Below, piece by piece: positions 17,873 to 25,956 of a stretch of 64,000 nucleotides of DNA; the first letter of the stretch is position 1; each line of letters starts with the position of its first letter. The position numbers were made by a program, and so were the translations under genes. Location: contig NZ_CP136336.1 in NCBI RefSeq assembly GCF_032681285.1, positions 3,025,001 through 3,089,000 on the forward strand. The letters run 5' to 3'. Under the pieces are notes generated by a model. That model made no database searches. It was not told the DNA's origin and was given only the letters and a program-made list of their open reading frames with translations. Source of the DNA: Piscinibacter gummiphilus. Its GTDB lineage: Bacteria; Pseudomonadota; Gammaproteobacteria; Burkholderiales; Burkholderiaceae_C.

Positions 17873-19732
17873 ATGGACCCCAACCTCCTGCGCCACTACA
17901 ACGACGAGCTGACCCACCTGCGTGAGGTGGGCGCCGAGTTCGCGCAGGAGTTTCCGAAGATCGCTTCGCGGCTGTCGCTCGACGGGCTGGAAGTCACCGA
18001 CCCGTATGTCGAGCGCCTGCTCGAAGGTTTTGCCTTCCTCGCCGCGCGCATCCAGGTCAAGCTCGATGCCGAGCAGCCCAAGCTGATCCAGCACCTGCTC
18101 GAGACGGTGTACCCCGGCTTCCTGTCGCCGGTGCCGTCGATGGTGGTGGCGCGCATGCGGCCCGACCCGCTCGACCCGAACCTCACCAAGGGCTTCACGC
18201 TCAAGCGTGGCACCGCGCTGAACGCCGAACTCACCCGCGGCCAGAACACGCGCTGCGAGTTCCGCATTGCGCATGACGTGACGCTCTGGCCGATCGAGAT
18301 CGCTTCGGTCCAGTACTTCACCCATGCGCCCGACCTGCCGCTGGCCCACCTGCCGGTCGCACGCCAGGTCAAGGGGGGCCTGCGCATCAAGCTCAAGCTG
18401 CACGGCGGGCTGAACTTCAAGCAGCTCAGGCTCGATCGCCTGGCGCTCTACATCTCGGCGCCCGACGAGGTGGCCTTCCGGCTGCACGAGCTGGTGCTCG
18501 GCAACACGGTTGCCACCTGGGTCAGCAACAAGCGCCCGATGCAGGGCTTCGCCGATGCCGCCTCGGTGCAGCCCCTCGGCTTCAGCGACGAAGAGGCCCT
18601 GTTGCCCGAGACGCTGCGCGGCTTCAGCGGCCACCGCCTGCTGCAGGAGCTGGCCGCGATGCCGCAGCGCTTCCTGTTCTTCGATGTGCAAGACCTCGCC
18701 CGCCGCCTCGACCAGGTCGATGGCGCCGAGGCCGAGATCGTGCTTCTGTTTTCGCGTGGGGACGCCGCCCTTGAATCGCTGGTGGACGCCGGCAGCCTCG
18801 CGCTCTTTTGTACCCCCGCCGTCAACCTCTTCCCCAAGCGGCTCGATCGCATCCAGCTCGGCACGGATAGTTGGGAGAACCACGTGGTGCCCGACCGCAC
18901 GCGGCCGATGGATTACGAAGTGCACACGATGGAGTCGGTGACGGGCTATGGCACGGCGCAGGTGGCGGAGCAAAAATTTCTGCCGCTCTATGCGAGCTAC
19001 CACGACGAATCGCGCAACCACGGCGCCTACTTCACCGTGCGCCGCGAGCCGCGGCTCCTGTCGTCGCGCCAGCGGCAAGACGGGCCGCGCTCGGCCTACG
19101 TGGGCCAGGAAGTCTTTCTGTCGCTGGTCGACCCGCAGGCGGCGCCCTTTCGCGAAGACATCCGCCAGCTCTCGCTCACGGCGCTCGTGACCAACCGCGA
19201 CCTGCCCACGCTGCTGCCCGGCAACGCCACCACCTGGACGCTCGACGCCGCCGGCCCCGCCGGCCGCATCGAAACCCTGCGCGGCCCCACGCGCCCGGTG
19301 CAGCGCCTCGCGCGTGGCGACGTCGGCTGGTCGCTCGTGAGCCTGCTCACGCTCAACTACCTCAGCATCGCCGGTGACGACCCCAAGCGCGCGGCCGCCT
19401 CGCTGCGCAGCCTGCTCGCCTTGCATGGGCCCGAGCAAGACGTGGCCTGGGCCAAGCAGGTCGAGAGCCTGCAATGGGTGGAAGCGAAGTCGGTCGTGCG
19501 CCGCCTGCCCTTCCCCGGGCCGCTGACCTTCGGCTGCGGTGTCGAAGTCACTGCGCTGGTCGACGAGCTCGGCTTCCAGGGCAGCAGCGCCTTCCTGCTC
19601 GGCCAGGTGCTGTCGCACCTCTTCGCCCGCCAGGCCTCGGCCAACAGCTTCTGCGAGACCGTGCTGCGCTCGGCGACACGAGGCGAGATCTTCCGCGCCA
19701 AGCCCCGCATCGGAGAGAAAGCAGTCCTCTGA
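17873..19732 (+). CDS. tssF: T6SS baseplate protein TssF (VasA/ImpG)
   Basis: 619 residues. The N-terminus LLRHYNDELTHLREVGAEFA and the following RLSLDGLEVTDPYVERLLEGFAFL (in two parts) are the TssF hallmark. The C-terminus (GCGVEVTALVDE...GSSAFLLGQVLSHLFA) is also canonical. TssF and TssG form the baseplate wedge with TssK and TssE. The ATG at 17873 has no clear Shine-Dalgarno sequence, in contrast to most neighbours. That fits either coupling with tssE or a leaderless message from the promoter proposed at 17824. Confidence 0.96.
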   Translation: MDPNLLRHYNDELTHLREVGAEFAQEFPKIASRLSLDGLEVTDPYVERLLEGFAFLAARIQVKLDAEQPKLIQHLLETVYPGFLSPVPSMVVARMRPDPLDPNLTKGFTLKRGTALNAELTRGQNTRCEFRIAHDVTLWPIEIASVQYFTHAPDLPLAHLPVARQVKGGLRIKLKLHGGLNFKQLRLDRLALYISAPDEVAFRLHELVLGNTVATWVSNKRPMQGFADAASVQPLGFSDEEALLPETLRGFSGHRLLQELAAMPQRFLFFDVQDLARRLDQVDGAEAEIVLLFSRGDAALESLVDAGSLALFCTPAVNLFPKRLDRIQLGTDSWENHVVPDRTRPMDYEVHTMESVTGYGTAQVAEQKFLPLYASYHDESRNHGAYFTVRREPRLLSSRQRQDGPRSAYVGQEVFLSLVDPQAAPFREDIRQLSLTALVTNRDLPTLLPGNATTWTLDAAGPAGRIETLRGPTRPVQRLARGDVGWSLVSLLTLNYLSIAGDDPKRAAASLRSLLALHGPEQDVAWAKQVESLQWVEAKSVVRRLPFPGPLTFGCGVEVTALVDELGFQGSSAFLLGQVLSHLFARQASANSFCETVLRSATRGEIFRAKPRIGEKAVL

Positions 19733-19737
19733 CACCT

Positions 19738-20796
19738 ATGAAGCAGGACGCCCGCGAGCTTCACGAACGCCGAGCCCGTCTCTACGAGCAGCTCGCAGCG
19801 CAGCCGTGGGCGCACGACTTCTTTGCCGTGCTGCGGCAGATCGAATCGCTCTCGCCCGACGCTCCGCGCCTGGGCAAGGCCTTGCGCCCTGGTGTGGAGC
19901 CTATCCGCCTCGGGCAAGACCCGGAACTCGACTTCGCACCGGCGGCGATCATGTCGTTCAAGGCCGAGGGCGCACGCCCTCGCCTCGGCAACCGCTTCTT
20001 CGGCCTCTTCGGCCCGATGGGCCCGCTGCCGCTGCACCTGACCGAATACGCTCGGGACCGGCTGCGCAACCACGCCGACCCGACCTTCGCGCGTTTTGCC
20101 GACGTCTTCCACCACCGCGCGCTGCTGCTCTTCTACCGCGCCTGGGCACAGAACCAGCCCACCGTGCAGGCCGACCGCCCGCACGACGACCAGTTCGCCA
20201 AATGGGTGAGCGCGCTGTTCGGCCAGGCCCCGGCCTCGATGCGCGGCGCCGACGCCGTGCCCGATGCCGCCAAGCGCCACAGCGCCGGGCTGCTCGCCAA
20301 GAGCACGCGCAACCCCGAAGCCATCTCCAAGGTGCTGCGCCAGTATTTCGACGTGCCCATCCGGGTGGAGCCGTATGTGGGCCACTGGATGCCGCTGCGC
20401 ACCGAAGACCGCAGCCGCCTCGGCCGCCCGGGCGCGCGCCGCAGCGCGCCGCTCGGCGTGTCGGTGGTGGCCGGCGCCAAGGTGTGGGACCGCCAATACA
20501 AGCTGCGCCTGCACATCGGCCCGCTCACGCTCGAGCAGTACCGGCAGTTCCTGCCCGGCCAGCCTTCGCTGATCGAGCTGCGCGACTGGATGCGCCAGCT
20601 CGTGGGCTTCGAGCTGCTGTGGGACGTGCGCCTCGTGCTCAAGGGCGGCGAAGTGCCCAAGCTCGACATGCGCGGCAAGGCGCAACTCGGCCGCACCACC
20701 TGGCTCGGCCGCAAGACACCGCACCCCGACCGCGGGGAACTCCATCTGCATCCCTCGCGCTTAGGGCCTGTTAACGCTATGGGAAGGCACGCGTGA
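19738..20796 (+). CDS. tssG: T6SS baseplate protein TssG (VasB/ImpH), C-terminus altered by an insertion
   Basis: 352 residues. Typical features are LAAQPWAHDFFAVLRQIE, the block LGNRFFGLFGPMGPLPLHLTEYARDR (in parts) and the end ELLWDVRLVLKGGEVP...LGRTTWLG. Residues 1-341 are native. From codon 342 (base 20761) the reading frame enters a MITE-like element that supplies the last 11 residues (LGPVNAMGRHA) and the stop. Removing the element and one TA copy restores an ending L-T-A-Q-P-L-stop, so the insertion swapped only the final few residues. The function is probably kept. Confidence 0.93.
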   Translation: MKQDARELHERRARLYEQLAAQPWAHDFFAVLRQIESLSPDAPRLGKALRPGVEPIRLGQDPELDFAPAAIMSFKAEGARPRLGNRFFGLFGPMGPLPLHLTEYARDRLRNHADPTFARFADVFHHRALLLFYRAWAQNQPTVQADRPHDDQFAKWVSALFGQAPASMRGADAVPDAAKRHSAGLLAKSTRNPEAISKVLRQYFDVPIRVEPYVGHWMPLRTEDRSRLGRPGARRSAPLGVSVVAGAKVWDRQYKLRLHIGPLTLEQYRQFLPGQPSLIELRDWMRQLVGFELLWDVRLVLKGGEVPKLDMRGKAQLGRTTWLGRKTPHPDRGELHLHPSRLGPVNAMGRHA

Positions 20797-21031
20797 CTCG
20801 TCAAAAGGACATCCGCAAGGCGCACGGCGCGGCCCGGGCTTTCTGCCCGGGCAAGCCGTGCAACGCCGCGGATGCCCTTTTGACGAGATCACCCTTCGGG
20901 CCGGTGGCTGGCAAAGCGCTGGGCCGCGTTGCATCGCTTGCCCGGGCGGCCAGCCCGGGCCGCGCGATGCGCCTTGCCCAGCGCTTTGCCAGCCGCCGGC
21001 GCGTACCTTCCCATAGCGTTAACAGGCCCTA
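20762..21031. mobile_element. MITE-like element with terminal inverted repeats, TA target duplication
   Basis: The left end GGGCCTGTTAACGCTATGGG... from 20764 and the right end read backwards from 21029 match for 24 bases, then once more after a C/T mismatch (ACGCG). Both ends are flanked by TA (20762-20763 and 21030-21031), the duplication made by IS630-like and some IS5-like transposases. Inside lie two further imperfect palindromes, about 20797-20887 (arms begin CTCGTCAAAAGG) and 20901-20999 (arms begin CCGG(T/C)GGCTGGCAAAGCGC). There is no transposase gene, so it must be mobilised in trans. It sits between tssG and clpV, providing the tssG stop and a highly structured leader before clpV. 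Confidence 0.85.
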
Positions 21032-21062
21032 ACGGCGCAACCACTCTGAACGGGAGACTCTC

Positions 21063-23774
21063 ATGGCAGAAATCAGCCGCTCCGCCCTCTTCGGCAAACT
21101 CAACCCGCTGGCCTACAAGGCGATCGAAGGCGCCACCGTCTTCTGCAAGCTGCGCGGCAACCCATACGTGGAGCTGCAGCACTGGCTGTTCCAGATCCTG
21201 CAGAACCAGGACAGCGACATCCACCGCATCGCCAAACACTACGGCATGGACGCGTCAAACCTCGTCGCCGACCTTCAGAACTCGCTCGACCGGCTGCCGC
21301 GCGGCGCCTCTTCCGTCACCGACCTCTCCACCTTCGTGGAAGACGCGGTGGAGCGCGGCTGGGTCTACGGCTCGCTGATGTACGGCGGCACCCACGTGCG
21401 CACCGGCTTCCTCATCGTCGGCCTGCTCAAGACCAAGAGCCTGCGCAACGTGCTGATGTCGATCAGCAAGCAGTTCGAGAAGATCCAGACCGACGACCTG
21501 ACCGAGAACTTCCTGAAGATCGTGGGCGGCTCGCCCGAAGACCAGCAGGTGGCAAGCGAGTCGGGTGCCGCGCCGGGCGAAGCCAGCGGCGCGATCTCGC
21601 CCGCCGCGATGGGCAAGCAGGAAGCGCTCAAGCAGTTCACCACCGACCTCACCGAGCAGGCCCGCAGCGGCAAGATGGACCCGATCGTCGGCCGCGACGA
21701 CGAGATCCGCCAGGTGGTCGACATCCTGATGCGCCGCCGCCAGAACAACCCCATCCTCATCGGCGAGGCCGGCGTGGGCAAGACCGCGGTGGTCGAAGGC
21801 TTCGCGCAGCGCATCGCGCGTGGCGACGTGCCGCCCTCGCTCAAGGAAGTGGAGCTGCGCTCGCTCGACGTGGGCCTGCTGCAGGCCGGTGCCTCGATGA
21901 AGGGTGAGTTCGAGCAGCGCCTGCGCTCCGTGATCGACGAGGTGCAGGCGAGCGCCAAACCCATCATCCTGTTCATCGACGAAACGCACACGCTGGTCGG
22001 CGCCGGTGGCGCGGCCGGCACCGGCGACGCCGCCAACCTGCTGAAGCCCGCTCTCGCCCGCGGCCAGCTGCGCACCATCGGCGCGACCACCTTCGCCGAG
22101 TACAAGAAGCACATCGAGAAAGACCCGGCGCTCACCCGCCGCTTCCAGAGCGTGACGGTCGACGAACCCGATGAGCCGCGCGCCATCCTCATGATGCGCG
22201 GCGTGGCCTCCACGATGGAGAAGCACCACAAGGTGCAGATCCTCGACGAGGCGCTCGAAGCGGCGGTGAAGCTCTCGCACCGCTACATCCCCGCACGCCA
22301 ACTGCCCGACAAGTCGGTGAGCCTGCTCGACACGGCCTGCGCGCGTGTCGCCGTGAGCCTGCACGCCACCCCGGCCGAGGTCGACGATTGCAGCAAGCGC
22401 ATCGAAGCACTCGAAACCGAGCGCGGCATCATCGCCCGCGAGAACGCCATCGGCATCGACACCACCAAGCGCTCGGCCGAAGTCGAAGCCATGCTCACCA
22501 CCGAGCGGGCCCGGCTCGACAAGCTTCAAAGCCGCTGGCAGGCCGAGAAGGGCCTGGTCGACAAGCTGCTCGACCTGCGTGCCAAGTTGCGCGGTGGCCT
22601 GGAGCCGGTGGAAGGCACGGGCAGCAAGCTCGAGAAGAGCGCCGAAGCTGCGGCGCCCGAGCTGGTCAAGCTCTCCGATGCCGAACGCAGCGCGACGCTT
22701 GCCGAGCTGAAGAAGGTCCAGGAAGAGCTGAGCTCGCTGCAAGGCGAGAGCCCGCTGATCCTGCCGACCGTCGACTACCAGGCCGTGGCGAGCGTGGTCG
22801 GTGACTGGACGGGCATTCCTGTCGGCCGCATGGCCGCCAACGAGATCGAGACCATCCTCAACCTCGCGAAGAACCTCGGCGAACGTGTGATCGGGCAAGA
22901 CCACGCGATGGAGATGATCGCCAAGCGCATCCAGACCTCGCGCGCGATGCTCGACAACCCGAGCAAGCCGATCGGCGTCTTCATGCTGGCCGGCACCTCG
23001 GGCGTCGGCAAGACCGAGACGGCGCTCGCGCTCGCCGAGGCGCTCTACGGTGGCGAGCAGAACGTCATCACCATCAACATGAGCGAGTACCAGGAGGCGC
23101 ACACCGTCTCCACGCTCAAGGGCTCGCCCCCGGGCTACGTGGGCTACGGCGAAGGCGGCGTGCTGACCGAAGCCGTGCGCCGCCGCCCCTACAGCGTGGT
23201 GCTGCTCGACGAGGTGGAGAAGGCCCACCCCGACGTGCACGAACTCTTCTTCCAGGTCTTCGACAAGGGCTGGATGGAAGACGGCGAAGGCCGGCTGATC
23301 GACTTCAAGAACACGATCATCCTGCTCACCAGCAACGCCGGCAGCGACCTCATCATGAACCTGTGCAAGGACCCGGAGCTGATGCCCGGGCCCGACGCCA
23401 TCGCCAAGGCGCTGCGCGAGCCGTTGCTGAAGGTGTTCCCGGCCGCGCTGCTGGGCCGCATCGTCACCATCCCGTACTACCCGCTGTCGGAAGACATGAT
23501 GGGCCGCATCGTCACGCTGCAGCTCAACCGCATCAAGAAGCGCGTGGAAGCCAACCACGACGTGCCCTTCACCTTCAACGACGAGGTGGTGAAACTGGTG
23601 GTGAGCCGCTGCAACGAAGTGGAGAGCGGCGGCCGCGTGATCGACGCGCTGCTGACCAACACCGTGCTGCCGCGCATCAGCCACGAGTACCTCACGCGCC
23701 TGGCCACGGGCACGCCGCTCGCGAAGGTGGAGCTCACCGTCGCCGACGGCGATTTCGCCTATGCCTTCGACTAG
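21063..23774 (+). CDS. clpV: T6SS AAA+ unfoldase TssH (ClpV)
   Basis: 903 residues. An N domain (1-150) for sheath binding precedes two AAA+ modules. Walker A motifs are GEAGVGKT (Lys240) and GTSGVGKT (Lys650); Walker B are ILFIDETHT and VVLLDEVEKAHPD. The middle coiled-coil region is shorter than in ClpB, as in ClpV. The enzyme extracts TssC from contracted sheaths for reuse. The start ATG 21063 follows GGGAG. Its leader is separated from tssG by the structured MITE, which could lower clpV expression relative to upstream genes unless the element itself carries a promoter. Confidence 0.96.
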   Translation: MAEISRSALFGKLNPLAYKAIEGATVFCKLRGNPYVELQHWLFQILQNQDSDIHRIAKHYGMDASNLVADLQNSLDRLPRGASSVTDLSTFVEDAVERGWVYGSLMYGGTHVRTGFLIVGLLKTKSLRNVLMSISKQFEKIQTDDLTENFLKIVGGSPEDQQVASESGAAPGEASGAISPAAMGKQEALKQFTTDLTEQARSGKMDPIVGRDDEIRQVVDILMRRRQNNPILIGEAGVGKTAVVEGFAQRIARGDVPPSLKEVELRSLDVGLLQAGASMKGEFEQRLRSVIDEVQASAKPIILFIDETHTLVGAGGAAGTGDAANLLKPALARGQLRTIGATTFAEYKKHIEKDPALTRRFQSVTVDEPDEPRAILMMRGVASTMEKHHKVQILDEALEAAVKLSHRYIPARQLPDKSVSLLDTACARVAVSLHATPAEVDDCSKRIEALETERGIIARENAIGIDTTKRSAEVEAMLTTERARLDKLQSRWQAEKGLVDKLLDLRAKLRGGLEPVEGTGSKLEKSAEAAAPELVKLSDAERSATLAELKKVQEELSSLQGESPLILPTVDYQAVASVVGDWTGIPVGRMAANEIETILNLAKNLGERVIGQDHAMEMIAKRIQTSRAMLDNPSKPIGVFMLAGTSGVGKTETALALAEALYGGEQNVITINMSEYQEAHTVSTLKGSPPGYVGYGEGGVLTEAVRRRPYSVVLLDEVEKAHPDVHELFFQVFDKGWMEDGEGRLIDFKNTIILLTSNAGSDLIMNLCKDPELMPGPDAIAKALREPLLKVFPAALLGRIVTIPYYPLSEDMMGRIVTLQLNRIKKRVEANHDVPFTFNDEVVKLVVSRCNEVESGGRVIDALLTNTVLPRISHEYLTRLATGTPLAKVELTVADGDFAYAFD

Positions 23775-25095
23775 ACCCGGCAACACCAAGCAACCCGAGC
23801 TGCCGCAGCGCCAGCTGCTGCAGCGTGCCGTCGCGCACCTGCGCGGCGGCCAGCTCGACCTGGCCGAGCCGCTGCTCGTGTCCATCCTGCAGCGCTGGCC
23901 GGGCTACCCTGACGCGCTGCACTTCCTGGGCGTTCTGGAGCATATCCGCGGTCGCAGCGAAGAAGCGGTGAGCCTCATCCGCCAGGCCATCGTGCGCCTG
24001 CCGGGTGAAGCGGGCCCGCTCAACAACCTGGGCAACGTGCTCGTCGAGACCCAGCGCTACGACGAGGCCGAAAAGGCCTACCGCGATTGCCTCGCGTTCC
24101 AGCCCGACCAGGTCGACGCGCTCACCAACCTCGCCACGCTCTTGCGCAAGCGCCGCCAGCATGCGGAGGCCGAGGCACTGTGCCGCCGTGCGGTGAAGGC
24201 CAGGCCCGACTTCGCGCTCGCCTGGTACACGCTGTCGCTCGCGCTCGTGGAGCAAGGCCACATCGACGAGGGGCTCAAGGCCCACGCGCGCGGCGTGGCC
24301 CTCGCGCCGAAGCAACTGCAGGCCCGCAACGCCATGCCCAAGGCGCTGGTTCACAAGGGCCGCCTGGAAGACGCGGCCCAGCTCTACCGCGCGTGGCTCG
24401 CCATCGAACCCGACAACCCGGTGGTGCGCCACCACCTCGCCGCCTGCGTAGGCGGCACGGTGCCCGAGCGTGCGAGCGACGCCTACGTCGAGAAGACCTT
24501 CGACGCCTTCGCTGCCACCTTCGACGCCAACCTCGCTGCGCTCGACTACCGCGCGCCGCAGCTCGTGACCGACATGCTGGAATCGCTGCTGGCGCCACCC
24601 TCGCGGCAGTACGACGTGCTCGACCTCGGCTGCGGCACCGGCCTGTGCGGCCCACTCGTGCGCGAGTGGGCGCGCGAGTTGAGCGGCTGCGACCTGTCTC
24701 AAGGCATGCTGGCTCAGGCCGGCCGCCGCCGGGTCTACGACAAGCTCGAGCACGCCGAACTCGTGGCGTACCTGAACGACAACCCGCGCCGATTCGACGT
24801 GCTCATCTGCGCCGACACGCTGTGCTACTTCGGCGAGTTGCACGATGCCCTGCGCGCCGCGGCCGCAGCGCTGCGCCCGGGCGGCCGCTTCGTCTTCACC
24901 GTGGAGGCGTGGAAGTCGGACGGCGGCGAGTCGTACAAGCTGCAGCCGCACGGCCGCTATGCCCACCACCGCGGCTACCTGCGCCGCTTGCTGTCGCAAG
25001 TGGGGCTCAACGAGCTGGCCTTGAACGAAGAGCAGCTGCGTGTGGAAAGCGGACAGCCGGTGATCGGCTGGCTGGTCGCCGCGCAGCTTCCCTGA
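23761..25095 (+). CDS. TPR-repeat SAM-dependent methyltransferase
   Basis: 444 residues, starting inside clpV (14-base overlap, so translationally coupled). Residues 1-245 are about six TPR units (LNNLGNVLVETQRYDEAEKA, LTNLATLLRKRRQHAEAEAL). Residues 270-440 are a class I methyltransferase with motif I VLDLGCGTGLCG (Asp288-Gly294), CDLS and LICADTLCYFGEL. TPR-methyltransferase fusions are known, but I know of none with an assigned T6SS role. The target may be a protein held by the TPRs, perhaps a secretion component or effector. The overlap argues for function within this operon. Confidence 0.85.
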   Translation: MPSTRPGNTKQPELPQRQLLQRAVAHLRGGQLDLAEPLLVSILQRWPGYPDALHFLGVLEHIRGRSEEAVSLIRQAIVRLPGEAGPLNNLGNVLVETQRYDEAEKAYRDCLAFQPDQVDALTNLATLLRKRRQHAEAEALCRRAVKARPDFALAWYTLSLALVEQGHIDEGLKAHARGVALAPKQLQARNAMPKALVHKGRLEDAAQLYRAWLAIEPDNPVVRHHLAACVGGTVPERASDAYVEKTFDAFAATFDANLAALDYRAPQLVTDMLESLLAPPSRQYDVLDLGCGTGLCGPLVREWARELSGCDLSQGMLAQAGRRRVYDKLEHAELVAYLNDNPRRFDVLICADTLCYFGELHDALRAAAAALRPGGRFVFTVEAWKSDGGESYKLQPHGRYAHHRGYLRRLLSQVGLNELALNEEQLRVESGQPVIGWLVAAQLP

Positions 25096-25117
25096 ACACA
25101 CCGCCTGGAGCTTTCCC

Positions 25118-25858
25118 ATGGCCAACGACGGCAACCTCGGCCCGCTCGGGTCCGACACCAACCAGCCCGCCATCGACGGCGGCACCAATGCCCTGACGAA
25201 GAACTCCCCGCCCGGCGCCGAAGGCCCGCAGATGTATGCCTACACGCCCACCGCGTGGGAGAGCGCCGTCAAGAACACGAGCGAATGGTTTGCCGAGGCC
25301 AACGAAGCGGCTGGCAACCTCGTGTGGTGGCTGATCGGCTCGCCGTCCCTCGGCCTCAAGAACGGCGACCTCGAGTTCGGCCCCGAAGACAGCGAGACCA
25401 AGCACATGCGCAACACCCCCGCCTTCGTGGAGGCGGTGGAGATCTACCAGGACTGGATCGCGCACGGCCGCCCGTCGGGGGAGTACAGCATCAACAACGT
25501 GACCTGCTACTGGGTGCCGAGCAAGGGCCACTTCTTCGTGCAGGGGCGCACCGGCGGCGGCCAGCAGGGCCGCAAGGGCAAGTTGTCGGAGCCGCTCGCC
25601 TACCCGCTGTGGGGCTACACCGGCAACTTCTCCATCCGCTTCAAGGAGGCCGACTGGATGGGCCCCAACCTCGTGCAGGTGGAGATGGAGAACTACACCT
25701 CGCTGCCCTCGTACCTGCATGGCCTCGACCAGGGCAACGCCTTCCTCGACAGCCTGTACACCCGCGAGTCCGGCGTGCCCATCGTGTCGCGCAGCCGGCA
25801 GGTCTACCGCTTCATCACCTACATCGCACCCAAGCCGCCGGTCACCACCACGAAGTGA
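25118..25858 (+). CDS. Unknown protein upstream of vgrG
   Basis: 246 residues, not recognised. GGAG precedes ATG 25118. There is no signal peptide or clear membrane span; one aromatic patch (NLVWWLIGSPSLGL) near residue 70 could be a buried helix. The rest is rich in Trp, Tyr and Gly with alternating beta-like segments (NNVTCYWVPSKGHFFVQGR, GYTGNFSIRFKEADW). The gene sits 22 bases after the TPR-methyltransferase and ends just before the vgrG promoter, so it belongs to the structural operon rather than the effector cassette. A cytoplasmic T6SS-associated role is the most that can be said. Confidence 0.75.
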   Translation: MANDGNLGPLGSDTNQPAIDGGTNALTKNSPPGAEGPQMYAYTPTAWESAVKNTSEWFAEANEAAGNLVWWLIGSPSLGLKNGDLEFGPEDSETKHMRNTPAFVEAVEIYQDWIAHGRPSGEYSINNVTCYWVPSKGHFFVQGRTGGGQQGRKGKLSEPLAYPLWGYTGNFSIRFKEADWMGPNLVQVEMENYTSLPSYLHGLDQGNAFLDSLYTRESGVPIVSRSRQVYRFITYIAPKPPVTTTK

Positions 25859-25877
25859 GGCCGGCGCGGCGGCGCCA

Positions 25878-25919
25878 TGACTTTCGTCGCTTACCGCGAG
25901 GGCGCTCACGCCCTATCTT
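25878..25919 (+). promoter_or_regulatory. TGAC-box promoter of vgrG effector cassette
   Basis: TGACTTTCGTCG (25878-25889) with -10-like TATCTT at 25914-25919, the best -10 of the set. It gives the vgrG operon its own start, about 30 bases ahead of ATG 25957. Confidence 0.55.
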
Positions 25920-25956
25920 CACGCCCACACCCAGGACGCGTTCCAGGTAGGACTCC

